A stretch of DNA of 56,380 nucleotides, taken from a bacterium (GTDB lineage: Bacteria; JAHJDO01). A program made the position numbers and the translations under genes. Each line of letters begins with the position of its first letter. Within the stretch, counting starts at the first letter, position 1. Of this stretch, positions 17,440 to 27,136 are shown piece by piece. The notes under the pieces are model-generated. The model worked only from the letters and a program-made list of their open reading frames with translations. It made no database searches and was not told the DNA's origin. Where the stretch lies: NCBI GenBank assembly GCA_018812485.1, contig JAHJDO010000075.1, positions 1-56,380 on the forward strand, read 5' to 3'.

Positions 17440-18551
17440 AAAACCTTTTTTCCTTCCGTAATATTGATTAAATCCGGCAAAACATAAACAGTGGGCATTC
17501 TGCCTCTTCCTTTTCTCAAAATACCGATTAAGCCTGATTTTACCAATTTCCTTAATAAGTTATTCCCTGTAATTTTATTAGGAATGCCTGATGATTTAAT
17601 GAAATAGGCTGAGTTTATTACAGGCGAATTAAAAAACGCGTCCAGAGCAGGGACGGCATACTGAGAATGAGTTATATCTATAAATTTCACTTTTTGTTTT
17701 TCATATAGGCTCAGAATTTCTTTTGCCTTAGATATATTCGTATCAGATTGTATTACAATAGCTTGCAGAAAATACTCAACCCAATTCTGCCAGCTGTTTT
17801 CTTCGGTGATCGCAAGTAAACCATCGTAATATTCATCTCTGTGTGTTTCCAGATATTCACTTAGATAAAACATGGGTCTATCAAGACATTTTTTTATATA
17901 AAGAAAGAGAGGTATCAGCAGTCTTCCAATTCTTCCGTTTCCGTCCTTAAAAGGATGTAATATTTCAAACTGGGCATGGACAATGGCAAGTTGAACCAAT
18001 GGGTCTGCATAGCCATTCTGAGCAAGAAATCTCTCCCATTTTTCCAAGTGTTCAGGCAGAATGATTGGAGAAGGAGGGATAAAACGAGCCTGCTCAATTG
18101 GAGTACCACGTTTACCTATCCAGTTTTGATCTTTTCTAAATTCGCCCGGTTCTTTGTCTTTTCCCCGAACGCTGTCCAATAAAGCAGCATGAAGGCTTTT
18201 AATGAAGTTGAGACTGATATTCCTGTGTTTTAATTCATCTTCTGCAATTCGTAAAACCCGTCTATAATTACCAATCTCTTTTATATCTTTATTCATTGAA
18301 GGAGATTTGTCCTTCTCGATTCCTGCATCATGCTCAAGAACTTCCTCTAAAGAAGCCTGCGTCCCTTCAATTCGTGATGATAAAACCGCCTCATTAATTG
18401 TAAGAGGAGATAGAAGAACACTAGGATTTATTAAACTTTGTAATAATCCATCATAACGGGCTATGGCTGCATTGGCTTTTCCAATCAACGGAACTAGTCC
18501 TCGCCAGTTTAAATTTTCTATTGGCAATTCGTGAGGAATAAATGGCTGCAT
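17436..18551 (-). CDS. Fic-domain AMP-transferase with N-terminal inhibitory motif
   Basis: Predicted 371 aa. The Fic core motif HPFKDGNGRIGR (~residues 200-211) is complete, with the catalytic His and the nucleotide-binding GNGR. Upstream, SSRIEG (58-63) matches the (S/T)xxxE(G/N) inhibitory helix of class II Fic proteins. That Glu blocks the ATP gamma-phosphate site, so the protein should be self-inhibited. The N-terminal ~80 residues fit the Fic_N region and the C-terminal ~90 look winged-helix-like (GNNLLRKLVKSGLIGILRK). It sits 2 nt after mod and before res, inside the restriction-modification operon. Target protein is unknown. Confidence 0.9.
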   Translation of the reverse strand: MQPFIPHELPIENLNWRGLVPLIGKANAAIARYDGLLQSLINPSVLLSPLTINEAVLSSRIEGTQASLEEVLEHDAGIEKDKSPSMNKDIKEIGNYRRVLRIAEDELKHRNISLNFIKSLHAALLDSVRGKDKEPGEFRKDQNWIGKRGTPIEQARFIPPSPIILPEHLEKWERFLAQNGYADPLVQLAIVHAQFEILHPFKDGNGRIGRLLIPLFLYIKKCLDRPMFYLSEYLETHRDEYYDGLLAITEENSWQNWVEYFLQAIVIQSDTNISKAKEILSLYEKQKVKFIDITHSQYAVPALDAFFNSPVINSAYFIKSSGIPNKITGNNLLRKLVKSGLIGILRKGRGRMPTVYVLPDLINITEGKKVL

Positions 18552-18553
18552 AT

Positions 18554-20449
18554 TTACACCACCTTAAATCCAATCTCCGCATCTTTCATCTGTAATGCGG
18601 TATTGGTTTTTAACTGGTCGTTGTTTTTGAAAAGACGGTCGAGAGTTATAATTTTATTTGGTTTTTCAGCAATAACTTTTTTTATTATAGCTTTGTCAAC
18701 CTTTTCAAGAATTAAAGCAATCTCACCGTTATTTACAAGATAAACCCCATTAGTGCGGGTTATCTTTGCGGTAAGCGGAACGCCTGATTTAAGAAGCAGC
18801 TCATATAAAATGTTATCCATTTTTGTATTCTCATCCAATGGGTCAATATGAATTTGCAGCTGTTTTTGCAGTTCTTCTTCTGTTTTAATATCCTGCCGCC
18901 AGATTTTGAAATTGGACTTCTGTAATTTGAATACTTTGAATCCTAAATCCTGTTTACCTGCTTTGCCGTCTAAATCCAGTTCACCTTTCTGTTCTTTCTC
19001 AATCTTCTTTATAACTCTGCGTATTCGCTCCTTCCCGATTTCAGCAATTGTTTTATATCCTGCTTTATACGCTTCGCTCTTCTCGTCGCATTTTTCAGGA
19101 AGCTGAACGAGAATAAACTTACGGTTACCTCCGTCTTCTTTATTGAGGTCAAGAACAGCGTGAGCGGTGGTCGCTGAACCGGAGAAAAAGTCAAGAATAA
19201 TATCGTTTTCGGTGAATATTGAGCCAATCAAATTCTTAATGAGTTTGGTAGGTTTCGGGTAATTAAATATATTACCTTCAGTAAATATTGATTTAATTTC
19301 TGTATCACTATCTTGATTATCTCCCCAATCTAGTAATAAATCTTTTATAGATTTTCGCATTTCTTTTTCTTCAGGTAACAAATCTCTTCTTAGACCATAA
19401 TTTGATGTTATAAATAAACAATCTTTTTCAACAAACATACTTACTTGTTCCTGATTGTTTCTAAATCTTGCTTTAATTTTTATATCATTTATAGTCCTAC
19501 CATTCTTAATTTTTACGTCATTTAAATATTTAATTTCCATTGTCCGAATTTTATACACTCCTGCTTTAATTATAGTTATATCATCAGGAAGTTTAACTCT
19601 TATTCCTTTCTTAATACAACGTTCACTAATTTTATTCCCAGCATTGTCAAGTCTTGTATTAAAATCGCTTCTTGTTTCTATTGATAATTTTTCTAAAGAA
19701 TTTTTATTTTTCGCAAATATTAAAATGTATTCTACTATTTCAGCAACATGTGTGCTCATATAAGAAGGTTGCTTTTTCTTTTTCCATTTTAAAGCAGAAA
19801 CAAAATTCTCTTCTCCAAAAACCTCGTTCATCATCATTCGCAAATTATGCACTTCGTTATCGTCAATACTTACAAATATCACCCCGTCATCCCGCAGTAA
19901 ATTTCTTGCCAAAAACAGCCTCGGATACATCATAGAAAGCCAATTGGAATGATAATGGCCGCTGTCCTTGCTGTTTTTTCTGAACAATCCCTCACGGGTC
20001 ATATAACCTGTTTCATCCTTATCCCCGATTCTTTCCAAATATTCCTCTCTGGTTTCTGAGAATTTATCGGGATAGATAAAATTATCGTTGCCTGTGTTAT
20101 ACGGCGGGTCAATATAGATCATCTTGATTTTACCAAAATAAGATTTTTGCAGGACTTTCAGGACTTCAAGGTTTTCACCTTCAATAAAAACATTTTCCGT
20201 ATTATTGAAATTAATTGATTCTTTTTCGTCCGGCACAAGGGTTGCCGTAGTCGGCGACTGTAAAACGCGAAAAGCGTCGGACTTGCCCGCCCAGTTAAGC
20301 ACATAACGCTCATTTTTAAATTCAATGTCATCGCCTAAAGCAGCCTTGAGCTTTTCCCAGTCAATTTTTCCTTCAGTAAATGCTTCGGGGATTAGTTTTT
20401 TTAGCTTTTTGAGTTTTTCTTCAGTAATATTCAGCGATTTTCCATCCAT
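18554..20449 (-). CDS. mod: Type III DNA adenine-N6 methyltransferase Mod
   Basis: Predicted 631 aa. Motif IV MIYIDPPYNTGNDNF (~residues 108-122) precedes the AdoMet motif I DFFSGSATTAHAVLDLN (~420). This order defines beta-class adenine methyltransferases. The intervening ~250 residues should hold the target recognition domain and thus the specificity. Mod methylates one strand of an asymmetric site and directs Res. No simple-sequence tract suggesting phase variation is visible in the gene. It is followed by fic at 2 nt. Confidence 0.93.
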   Translation of the reverse strand: MDGKSLNITEEKLKKLKKLIPEAFTEGKIDWEKLKAALGDDIEFKNERYVLNWAGKSDAFRVLQSPTTATLVPDEKESINFNNTENVFIEGENLEVLKVLQKSYFGKIKMIYIDPPYNTGNDNFIYPDKFSETREEYLERIGDKDETGYMTREGLFRKNSKDSGHYHSNWLSMMYPRLFLARNLLRDDGVIFVSIDDNEVHNLRMMMNEVFGEENFVSALKWKKKKQPSYMSTHVAEIVEYILIFAKNKNSLEKLSIETRSDFNTRLDNAGNKISERCIKKGIRVKLPDDITIIKAGVYKIRTMEIKYLNDVKIKNGRTINDIKIKARFRNNQEQVSMFVEKDCLFITSNYGLRRDLLPEEKEMRKSIKDLLLDWGDNQDSDTEIKSIFTEGNIFNYPKPTKLIKNLIGSIFTENDIILDFFSGSATTAHAVLDLNKEDGGNRKFILVQLPEKCDEKSEAYKAGYKTIAEIGKERIRRVIKKIEKEQKGELDLDGKAGKQDLGFKVFKLQKSNFKIWRQDIKTEEELQKQLQIHIDPLDENTKMDNILYELLLKSGVPLTAKITRTNGVYLVNNGEIALILEKVDKAIIKKVIAEKPNKIITLDRLFKNNDQLKTNTALQMKDAEIGFKVV

Positions 20450-20479
20450 TATGCTTTATCCTTATGAAAAAGAACAAGG

Positions 20480-20815
20480 TTATGCAAGAAGTTTAGTTGC
20501 CATTTTTATTAATTCAGGAATGTCTTTTTGAACGGTATTCCAAACGGTATCATAATCAATATCGAAGTATACATGTATCAGGTGATTACGCATTCCTATA
20601 ATTTGCCCCCAGTGAATTTCAGGATGTTTATCTTTGTATTCTTCAGATATTTTGGATGCTGCCTCACCGATAATTTCTATAGCACGAATGATAGCATGTA
20701 CTGTTTTGCTGTCATTTGCTAAATCATCAAAAGAATAGCCTTTAGAAAATTTTCTTACTTCATTTGCTTCTTCAAGGATATGTTGCAATCGGATTTTGTC
20801 TTCAAGCCAAGGCAT
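20480..20815 (-). CDS. hepT: HepT-like (DUF86) toxin
   Basis: Predicted 111 aa helical protein. The RX4HXY signature is R76-NHLI-H81-V-Y83 (RNHLIHVY), preceded by AIEIIGEAASKIS, typical of HEPN-fold HepT. Family members act as RNases or are silenced by AMPylation from the partner nucleotidyltransferase MntA. It overlaps the upstream mntA-like gene by 14 nt. It lies 30 nt before mod, tying this toxin-antitoxin pair to the restriction-modification operon. Confidence 0.88.
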   Translation of the reverse strand: MPWLEDKIRLQHILEEANEVRKFSKGYSFDDLANDSKTVHAIIRAIEIIGEAASKISEEYKDKHPEIHWGQIIGMRNHLIHVYFDIDYDTVWNTVQKDIPELIKMATKLLA

Positions 20816-21107
20816 ATTCTACTCTCGCTTTTGATAAAACATCTTCTCTGAAATAACGACTTAGTTCTGCTGGGGTTCGCAAATCAATCTTTCTGCCTAT
20901 CATTTCTGTTAATTCGATTTCCATTCCGGCAAAACCCATTAAACCTGGAGTATGTTTTTTATTAAATTCAACAATAATATCAATATCACTATTCGGTTTC
21001 AGTTCATCGCGTAGAGCGGATCCAAAAAGCATCAACTTTTTTATATGGTTCTTATGACAAAAAATTTTGAGTTCTTCTCTTGATATACAATCTGTTAAAC
21101 TAAACAT
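20802..21107 (-). CDS. mntA: MntA-like minimal nucleotidyltransferase antitoxin
   Basis: Predicted 101 aa. The nucleotidyltransferase signature GS-X10-DXD is present: GS at 29-30 and D41-I-D43 in NSDIDIIVEF. Known MntA proteins neutralise HepT by AMPylating its conserved Tyr. Pairing with hepT by a 14-nt overlap supports this role. It is the first gene of the defence island downstream of leuD. Confidence 0.88.
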   Translation of the reverse strand: MFSLTDCISREELKIFCHKNHIKKLMLFGSALRDELKPNSDIDIIVEFNKKHTPGLMGFAGMEIELTEMIGRKIDLRTPAELSRYFREDVLSKARVEYALA

Positions 21108-21182
21108 TTTTATTCCTCATATTGATATGGCAAAAATTTAATCTGATAGAGTATACCATATTTCAATTCCCCTTCGCCAATA

Positions 21183-21671
21183 CTATATTGACTTACTGAC
21201 CCACTTCATTAAACCACCTGCAGATATCAGGTCCTGAATAAATTTGGGAAACGGGCTGGATTTGTAGAACTTGTTCTTTGTAAGATTGGATATAGTGCCT
21301 GCTGATAAGTCAACTTCCAGAATATCTCCCTTATCTGCATCCTTGACTGCTTCCTTACATTCAAGAATTGGCAGACCAATATTTATTGCATTACGGTAGA
21401 ATATCCTTGCGAACGAATTTGCTATGATACATGAAACTCCTGCTTCCTTTATAGATATTGGCGCATGTTCCCTTGATGAACCGCAGCCAAAATTCTCCTG
21501 AGCAACAATAATATCGCCTTTCTTAACACACTTAGCAAAAGAGGTGTATATATCCTCCATGCAGTGTTTTGCCAGTTCTTTTGGGTCAGAAGTATTAAGG
21601 TATCTTGCAGGAATGATCTCATCTGTATTTACATTGTCTCCGTATTTCCAGGTCTTTCCTTTAAAGTTCAT
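21183..21671 (-). CDS. leuD: 3-isopropylmalate dehydratase small subunit
   Basis: Predicted 162 aa. With LeuC it isomerises 2-isopropylmalate to 3-isopropylmalate. The swivel-domain motifs [31 protein letters not shown] and [16 protein letters not shown] are clear. The short length is that of the LeuCD/homoaconitase-type subfamily found in archaea and many deep-branching bacteria. It overlaps the leuC stop by 4 nt. Confidence 0.94.
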   Translation of the reverse strand: MNFKGKTWKYGDNVNTDEIIPARYLNTSDPKELAKHCMEDIYTSFAKCVKKGDIIVAQENFGCGSSREHAPISIKEAGVSCIIANSFARIFYRNAINIGLPILECKEAVKDADKGDILEVDLSAGTISNLTKNKFYKSSPFPKFIQDLISAGGLMKWVSKSI

Positions 21672-22966
21672 TTTATCTTTATCTCCTCCGGATCTGTTAT
21701 TCTTCCCTTAATTGCTGATGCGGCTGCAACAGCAGGGCTTGCAAGATATACTTCACTCTTAACGTGCCCCATTCTTCCCACAAAATTACGGTTCGTTGTG
21801 CTTACACATCTTTCTCCTTCTGCAAGCACACCCATATGCCCGCCAAGACACGGTCCGCAGGTAGGAGTGCTTATAACTCCTCCGCTCTCCAGAAATATAT
21901 CAAACAACCCCTTTTTCATAGCATCAGCGTATATCTTTTGAGTTGCAGGAATAATTATAAGCCTTACATACGGATGTATCTTATGTCCCTTCAGTATCCC
22001 TGCTGCAATTTCTAAGTCCTGTAGCCTTCCATTTGTACACGAACCTATAACCACCTGATCTATTTGTATATTATCAGCCTCGCTTGCAGGTTTTGTGTTT
22101 GACGGCAGATGAGGGAACGATACCTGAGGTTTAATTTTCGACACATCATATTCCCTGATATCAGCATATTTGGCATCTGAATCGCTTTTATATACTCTAT
22201 AATCTCTTTTTGCAGTATTCTTAATATAATTTAATGTCTTCTCATCAGGTTCGATAATGCCATTCTTTCCTCCAGCCTCTATTGCCATATTACACATTGT
22301 AAATCTATCAGGCATAGTTAATCCTGATATAACATCTCCGCAGAACTCCATTGATTTATAAAGCGCTCCATCTACCCCTATATCTCCTATCGTATATAGA
22401 ATAAGATCCTTACCGCAAACCCACGTATTAAGCATTCCTTTGTAAACAAACTTTATGGTTTCAGGAACTTTAAACCATGCTTTGCCTCTTATCATTGCTG
22501 CTGCAAGATCAGTGCTTCCAACGCCTGTTGAAAATGCGCCTAAAGCTCCGTAAGTACATGTATGCGAATCTGCGCCAATGATACAATCCCCGGGAAGAAC
22601 AAGTCCCTGCTCAGGAAGCAGTGCATGCTCTACCCCCATTTTCCCTATCTCAAAGTAATATTTAATTGTCTTCTTTCTTGAAAAATCCCTGAGTATTTTA
22701 CACTGCTCTGCTGATTTCACATCCTTGTTTGGGGTAAAATGGTCAGGCACAAGAGCAACTCTCTCTTTATCGAAAACTTGTAAATCCCTATCTTTTTCTT
22801 TCTCTATAGCTTCAAATTCGGAGATTGCAATCGGAGCGGTAATATCATTGCCCAGAATAAAATCAAGGTCTGCTTCGATAAGTTCTCCGGGTGAAACTTG
22901 AAGAATTGCCTCTTTTTTCTTTCCTGCATGAGCAGCTAATATCTTTTCTGTTATAGTCATTCCCAT
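21668..22966 (-). CDS. leuC: 3-isopropylmalate dehydratase large subunit
   Basis: Predicted 432 aa. An aconitase-fold [4Fe-4S] enzyme: [34 protein letters not shown] and [14 protein letters not shown] contain the three cluster Cys. [10 protein letters not shown] is the C-terminal substrate motif. Length fits the short LeuC subfamily that pairs with a ~160-aa LeuD. It starts 19 nt after mgtE on the same strand, so mgtE-leuC-leuD is probably one transcript. leuB lies 12 kb downstream beyond the defence island. Confidence 0.95.
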   Translation of the reverse strand: MGMTITEKILAAHAGKKKEAILQVSPGELIEADLDFILGNDITAPIAISEFEAIEKEKDRDLQVFDKERVALVPDHFTPNKDVKSAEQCKILRDFSRKKTIKYYFEIGKMGVEHALLPEQGLVLPGDCIIGADSHTCTYGALGAFSTGVGSTDLAAAMIRGKAWFKVPETIKFVYKGMLNTWVCGKDLILYTIGDIGVDGALYKSMEFCGDVISGLTMPDRFTMCNMAIEAGGKNGIIEPDEKTLNYIKNTAKRDYRVYKSDSDAKYADIREYDVSKIKPQVSFPHLPSNTKPASEADNIQIDQVVIGSCTNGRLQDLEIAAGILKGHKIHPYVRLIIIPATQKIYADAMKKGLFDIFLESGGVISTPTCGPCLGGHMGVLAEGERCVSTTNRNFVGRMGHVKSEVYLASPAVAAASAIKGRITDPEEIKIK

Positions 22967-22985
22967 TTTAAATATCCCCTTTAAA

Positions 22986-24353
22986 TTAAACTAAATATTT
23001 CATTAATCCCAATGCTAGGCTGAAGTATATGAGCATGCCTGTAATATCATTAGCAGTTGTTACAAAAGGACCTGTAGCAATAGCAGGGTCAACGTTAAAC
23101 TTATTAAATATAAGCGGTATAATTGCTCCTATTGTTGCAGCTACGATAATAGCCGTAAACATTGAAGTAAAAAGAATAAGTCCAAAAACAAGCTGACCCT
23201 GCCATAATACTCCAACCAATCCTACGACTGAGCCGCATGCAAGTCCCATAATAGAGCCTATTCTTATCTCCCTGAGAAGCATTCTCCGTACCTTTTTGGT
23301 ATCTATTACACCGGTTGCTAATCCTCTAACTACAATCGTAGATGATTGAATCCCAATGTTCCCTCCCATAGCAGCAATTATGGGTATAAAAAAAGCAAGA
23401 GCTATGATTTGTTCCAGAACAAATTTAAACCTGCTTACAACAAGCACACATATTAACTCTCCGATAAGAGTTGTAATGAGCCATGGAAGACGTATCTTGG
23501 CAACATTGAAAGCAGACTTTGTCAGGAGTTCGTCCTCTGTCGTTCCAACAGACTTATATGCATCCTCAGTAGCTTCTTCTCTTATCACGTCAATAATATC
23601 ATCAACTGTTATTATTCCCAGAAGCCTGTTTGAAGCATCCGTAACAGGAACAGCTAAAAGATCGTACTTTGCAACTAGATTTGCAACATATTCCTGATCA
23701 CTGTCGGGCTTTACACTAATGATGTCCGAAATCATTACACTTTTTAATTTTTTATCAGGATCTGCCATAATTAGTTTTTTTAATGTAACCACTCCGCGAA
23801 GATGGTCTTCTCTGTCTGTTGTATATATATAATAACCGGCTTCCACATCCATATCTTTTCGCAGATACTCTAATGTGTCAGCGACTGTGGCATCCTCATG
23901 AAAAGATACAAATTCAGTTGTCATTATTCCCCCTGCAGTATCTTTATCATATTGAATTAATTCTGCTACTTCTTCTGCTGCTTCTTCTTCTGTCATTTGG
24001 GCCAGAACTTTTAGATGCTCTCCTTCTGGAAGATACTGAAGGATATCGGCAGCATTGTCAGGAGGCATTGTATCAAGCATTTTTGAAAGTCTAATGGGAC
24101 TCATAGCTTGAACAAGTTTTTTTGCTAACACAGAATCTACTTCATTTAGAACTTCAGCAGTAACCTCTGGCTTAAGCATATTCAGTATTTTCTGCCCTTC
24201 TTCAGCTTCTAAGTGACTTATAACATCAGCCACGTCAGCAGTATGAAGCTTATTTAAAAACCTCTGAAGCTTGACAGCAGCATTGCTACTAAGATAATCC
24301 TGAACAATGTTTATAAATCTCTCTATCTTCTTTTCCATAAAACCAATTTTCAC
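22986..24353 (-). CDS. mgtE: Magnesium transporter MgtE
   Basis: Predicted 455 aa. The cytosolic N-domain (superhelical repeats up to ~residue 135) contains the DMTEE-like [17 protein letters not shown]. Then comes a CBS pair (~140-260; [21 protein letters not shown] and [13 protein letters not shown]), a connecting helix and five membrane segments (~290-455) with [14 protein letters not shown] in the pore region. It is a Mg2+-gated Mg2+ channel of the inner membrane. The 140-bp upstream region shows no recognisable M-box. It is divergent from the 24,510 gene. Confidence 0.94.
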   Translation of the reverse strand: MKIGFMEKKIERFINIVQDYLSSNAAVKLQRFLNKLHTADVADVISHLEAEEGQKILNMLKPEVTAEVLNEVDSVLAKKLVQAMSPIRLSKMLDTMPPDNAADILQYLPEGEHLKVLAQMTEEEAAEEVAELIQYDKDTAGGIMTTEFVSFHEDATVADTLEYLRKDMDVEAGYYIYTTDREDHLRGVVTLKKLIMADPDKKLKSVMISDIISVKPDSDQEYVANLVAKYDLLAVPVTDASNRLLGIITVDDIIDVIREEATEDAYKSVGTTEDELLTKSAFNVAKIRLPWLITTLIGELICVLVVSRFKFVLEQIIALAFFIPIIAAMGGNIGIQSSTIVVRGLATGVIDTKKVRRMLLREIRIGSIMGLACGSVVGLVGVLWQGQLVFGLILFTSMFTAIIVAATIGAIIPLIFNKFNVDPAIATGPFVTTANDITGMLIYFSLALGLMKYLV

Positions 24354-24422
24354 ACGCTCTGTTTATTTGGCATTGAGGCATTATAGCAACGGAAAAGCAA
24401 TAAAGTCAAAGGGATTTAGAAC

Positions 24423-24452
24423 TTGACACATTAAATTAAACTATGATAGATT
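24423..24452 (+). promoter_or_regulatory. Candidate promoter for the coiled-coil/Trk/folE cluster
   Basis: TTGACA (24423-24428) is followed after 18 bp by TAGATT (24447-24452, 4 of 6 consensus). It is the only strong -35 box in the divergent gap between mgtE and the coiled-coil gene. It predicts a ~50-nt leader. Confidence 0.5.
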
Positions 24453-24509
24453 GCTTGTGAATTTGAAGCTTTTTAAAGTTTTAAAAGAAATCAAATGTTG
24501 GAGGGGAAT

Positions 24510-25292
24510 ATGGGTAAATTGATGAAGACTAGTGTTATCCTGTTTTTGATGGTATCTCTCTTATTTGCAGTTGCTACTATGATTATAATAGGACGGAACC
24601 AGGACCAAAAGGGGCAAATTGCAAATCTCACTGATGATCTAAACAGAACAAAAGAAGCTAAGGCAGAGGTAGAGGAAAACCTGAAAAACATGACTGCAAC
24701 AAAAATTTCTCTCGAAAAACAGTTAGCACAAACACAGATAGAACGCGATAGATACAAAACAGCTCTAACATCAGAAAAACAAAAAACAGCCCAATTAACA
24801 GATGATATAAAAAAAGAAATTCAAATAAAGGATAACTATAAGACTCAGTTAGACAAAGCTGATTCACAAATTAGTTCTCTCAAATCCCAGAAAGAAAATC
24901 TTAATAAAGAGTTAGAAAAAGAATCAGCAAAAAGGATAGCTATTGAAGTGCGTATTGCTAGGCTTCTTGGCAAGGAAATTTCTGAAAAGAAAGTACCTGG
25001 GGAGAAACAAGAAAGAAAAGATGTGCCTTTGTTTAATGAAAATATGATAGGAAAGATCCTGAAAATTGATAGAAAAACAGGAATAATTGCTATAGACTTT
25101 GAGCGTGACATAAGTAGACACACAGGCAAGAAACTTGTTGTCCTTCGCAATGATAGTCTCATAGACAAGATTACAATCAAGGGAATATATAATACAATAA
25201 TGGTTTCCAAAATAGATGCATTCGATAATATAAGAAAGATAAAAGATGGCGACACAGTCCAACTTTTGAATCGAGATCCAACAGAAGAGTAG
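24510..25292 (+). CDS. Membrane-anchored coiled-coil protein of unknown function
   Basis: Predicted 260 aa from ATG 24510. The GGAGGGG just upstream (24499-24505) lies after the earlier ATG 24495, so the inner start is preferred. One N-terminal membrane segment (SVILFLMVSLLFAVATMIII) is followed by ~120 residues of heptad-rich coiled coil (~30-160). A linker rich in Lys/Glu leads to a compact beta domain (~180-255) with IGKILKIDRKTGIIAIDF and the GDTVQLL ending. The last part resembles small beta-barrel/FlgT-C-like domains, a weak analogy. The bulk should face the periplasm. It is first in a run with the next unknown gene and trkH-trkA. Confidence 0.6.
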   Translation: MGKLMKTSVILFLMVSLLFAVATMIIIGRNQDQKGQIANLTDDLNRTKEAKAEVEENLKNMTATKISLEKQLAQTQIERDRYKTALTSEKQKTAQLTDDIKKEIQIKDNYKTQLDKADSQISSLKSQKENLNKELEKESAKRIAIEVRIARLLGKEISEKKVPGEKQERKDVPLFNENMIGKILKIDRKTGIIAIDFERDISRHTGKKLVVLRNDSLIDKITIKGIYNTIMVSKIDAFDNIRKIKDGDTVQLLNRDPTEE

Positions 25293-25311
25293 CTAAAAGG
25301 AGAACAAAATA

Positions 25312-25746
25312 ATGGAAGATAAGAGAGTAAAACCAATCCATGAAGATAAAAATATGCAGAAGGGACCTGAACTAATACAGAGTTCCAGCATAAATATTGA
25401 ACCTCCTAAACAAGAAAGTGTTCAAGTCCAACCAAGCAATAAAGTGAGTCAAGCATTAGTTAGGGACAGTGGATCTACTAATGTAATAAAACCTCCAGAA
25501 ACTACACAAGACATTAATATAAAAAGAAGCGAGAAAGAAGAAAAGCCTGAATTTCTAAAACATCCTCCTAAAAAGTTGGATAAAAAAGAGAAATCAAAAT
25601 TTATAGGAACCGTTGTAATACTTTCTCTTATTATATCAACATGTTCTATTATATTGCTTTTATTCTGCATAAAGGACACTGCAATACCACGGTTTATTCA
25701 ACCAGCGATTGATTACTTATACAAAATTGCGCAAAATTACCTGTGA
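25312..25746 (+). CDS. Hypothetical tail-anchored-like membrane protein
   Basis: Predicted 144 aa; ATG 25312 has AAGGAG upstream. Residues 1-95 are polar, rich in Gln, Pro, Ser and Lys and probably disordered. One membrane segment follows at ~98-120 (FIGTVVILSLIISTCSIILL), then a short tail with IQPAIDYLYKIAQNYL. There is no recognised family. It lies 19 nt after the coiled-coil gene and 12 nt before trkH, so the three may work together. An accessory role at the potassium channel is possible but only inferred from position. Confidence 0.55.
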   Translation: MEDKRVKPIHEDKNMQKGPELIQSSSINIEPPKQESVQVQPSNKVSQALVRDSGSTNVIKPPETTQDINIKRSEKEEKPEFLKHPPKKLDKKEKSKFIGTVVILSLIISTCSIILLLFCIKDTAIPRFIQPAIDYLYKIAQNYL

Positions 25747-25758
25747 AATTAACCAACA

Positions 25759-27120
25759 GTGGTTAAAGAAAATCTCTTTAAAGCTATAGCCAAACTTGGT
25801 CTAAAACCCGTACAAATAATTGCTTTAAGCTTTATCACAATCATTGCCATGGGAACGCTTTTATTACTGCTGCCCCAATCCAGGAAGCCAGGCATAGACC
25901 TCAGTATTATGAACACTTTATTTACAGCTGCTTCAGCAACATGTGTTACAGGACTTACTGTGGTTAATATATCAAACACTTTTACACTTTTTGGACAACT
26001 CATTATTCTCTCTCTCATTCAAATCGGTGGACTTGGTCTTATGACTATGGTTGGTTTCTTTTCTATTATTCTAAGAAATATGAGTCTAAATGAAAGCTTA
26101 GTTATGCGAGATGCTCTCAATTATGAAACTCTTGACAAAATAGGTCATATGCTCGTATCCATTCTCCTTATCACATTCACAATAGAGATTATAGGGTCAA
26201 TATCTCTATATCTATTTTGGATAGGAGATTTTATAAGCATTAAAAAAACTCTTTATTTCTCTGTATTTCACGCAATTTCTGCATTTTGCAATGCTGGATT
26301 CTCACTGTTCCAGAATAGTTTCGCAAATTATAGTAAGTCTAGTGCTTTTAATCTTATAATCACCTCTTTAATTATACTAGGCGGACTCGGTTTTATAGTA
26401 ATTACTGATATCATTAAAGTTATTAACCTTAAATTGAGAAAAAAACCAGCCAGATTAAAAGTCCATACAAAATTAGTTCTAATTACCAGTATTATCTTAA
26501 TAATTAGTGGCACACTTATTCTCTTCTTAATTGAAAACAGGAATTTGTTATGTTCATATTCAATTAAGGAGAAGTTGATGATATCCTATTTCCAATCTAT
26601 AACAGCAAGAACTGCAGGATTTAATACTATAAATGTTTGTGGGTTAGCGAATGCGTCTTGTCTTGTCCTCATGATTTTTATGTTCATAGGGGCTTCTCCA
26701 GGCTCTACAGGCGGTGGAATTAAAACAAGCACACTTGGAATCGCAGTAGTAAGTTTGCGATCATTTATTCAAGGGCAACAAAGGGTAGAGATATTTGGGA
26801 GAAGTCTACCCAAGCATTCTTTAAACAAAGTATTCGGAATTATCTTTGTTTCTGCTATATTTATTACGACATGTATTGTAATATTACTACTTACAGAAAG
26901 AGCAAGTTTTATGGACATCTTGTTTGAGGAAATATCTGCTTTCGGCACAGTAGGTCTTTCAAGGGGAATAACGCCTAACTTAACTACATCAGGCAAATTA
27001 GTAATTACAATCACAATGCTCACTGGTAGGATTGGTCCTCTGGCTATAGCTCTGGCGCTTACAAGAAAGAGAAGAAAGGCTATATATGCATACCCAGAGG
27101 AAGAAGTAATTATTGGATAA
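25759..27120 (+). CDS. trkH: TrkH/KtrB-type potassium uptake channel subunit
   Basis: Predicted 453 aa with eight or more membrane segments. The four pore-loop motifs of the Trk/Ktr superfamily are visible: SATCVTGLTVVN, HAISAFCNAGFSLF, ITARTAGFNTINV and EEISAFGTVGLSRG. The central Gly of each filter is conserved. Length (~450) is closer to KtrB than to enterobacterial TrkH. The start is a GTG at 25759 with no good Shine-Dalgarno, so it may depend on coupling from the preceding gene. The RCK regulator follows at 16 nt. Confidence 0.93.
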   Translation: MVKENLFKAIAKLGLKPVQIIALSFITIIAMGTLLLLLPQSRKPGIDLSIMNTLFTAASATCVTGLTVVNISNTFTLFGQLIILSLIQIGGLGLMTMVGFFSIILRNMSLNESLVMRDALNYETLDKIGHMLVSILLITFTIEIIGSISLYLFWIGDFISIKKTLYFSVFHAISAFCNAGFSLFQNSFANYSKSSAFNLIITSLIILGGLGFIVITDIIKVINLKLRKKPARLKVHTKLVLITSIILIISGTLILFLIENRNLLCSYSIKEKLMISYFQSITARTAGFNTINVCGLANASCLVLMIFMFIGASPGSTGGGIKTSTLGIAVVSLRSFIQGQQRVEIFGRSLPKHSLNKVFGIIFVSAIFITTCIVILLLTERASFMDILFEEISAFGTVGLSRGITPNLTTSGKLVITITMLTGRIGPLAIALALTRKRRKAIYAYPEEEVIIG

Positions 27121-27136
27121 TTAGAGGAGAAAAACA

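Noticed and set aside
18554-20449. Phase variation of mod
   Set aside because: No homopolymer or short tandem repeat tract of the kind used in phase-variable mod genes is visible.
24354-24494. Possible magnesium riboswitch (M-box) upstream of mgtE
   Set aside because: The gap is only ~140 bp, is shared with a divergent promoter and shows none of the conserved M-box helices I would recognise.
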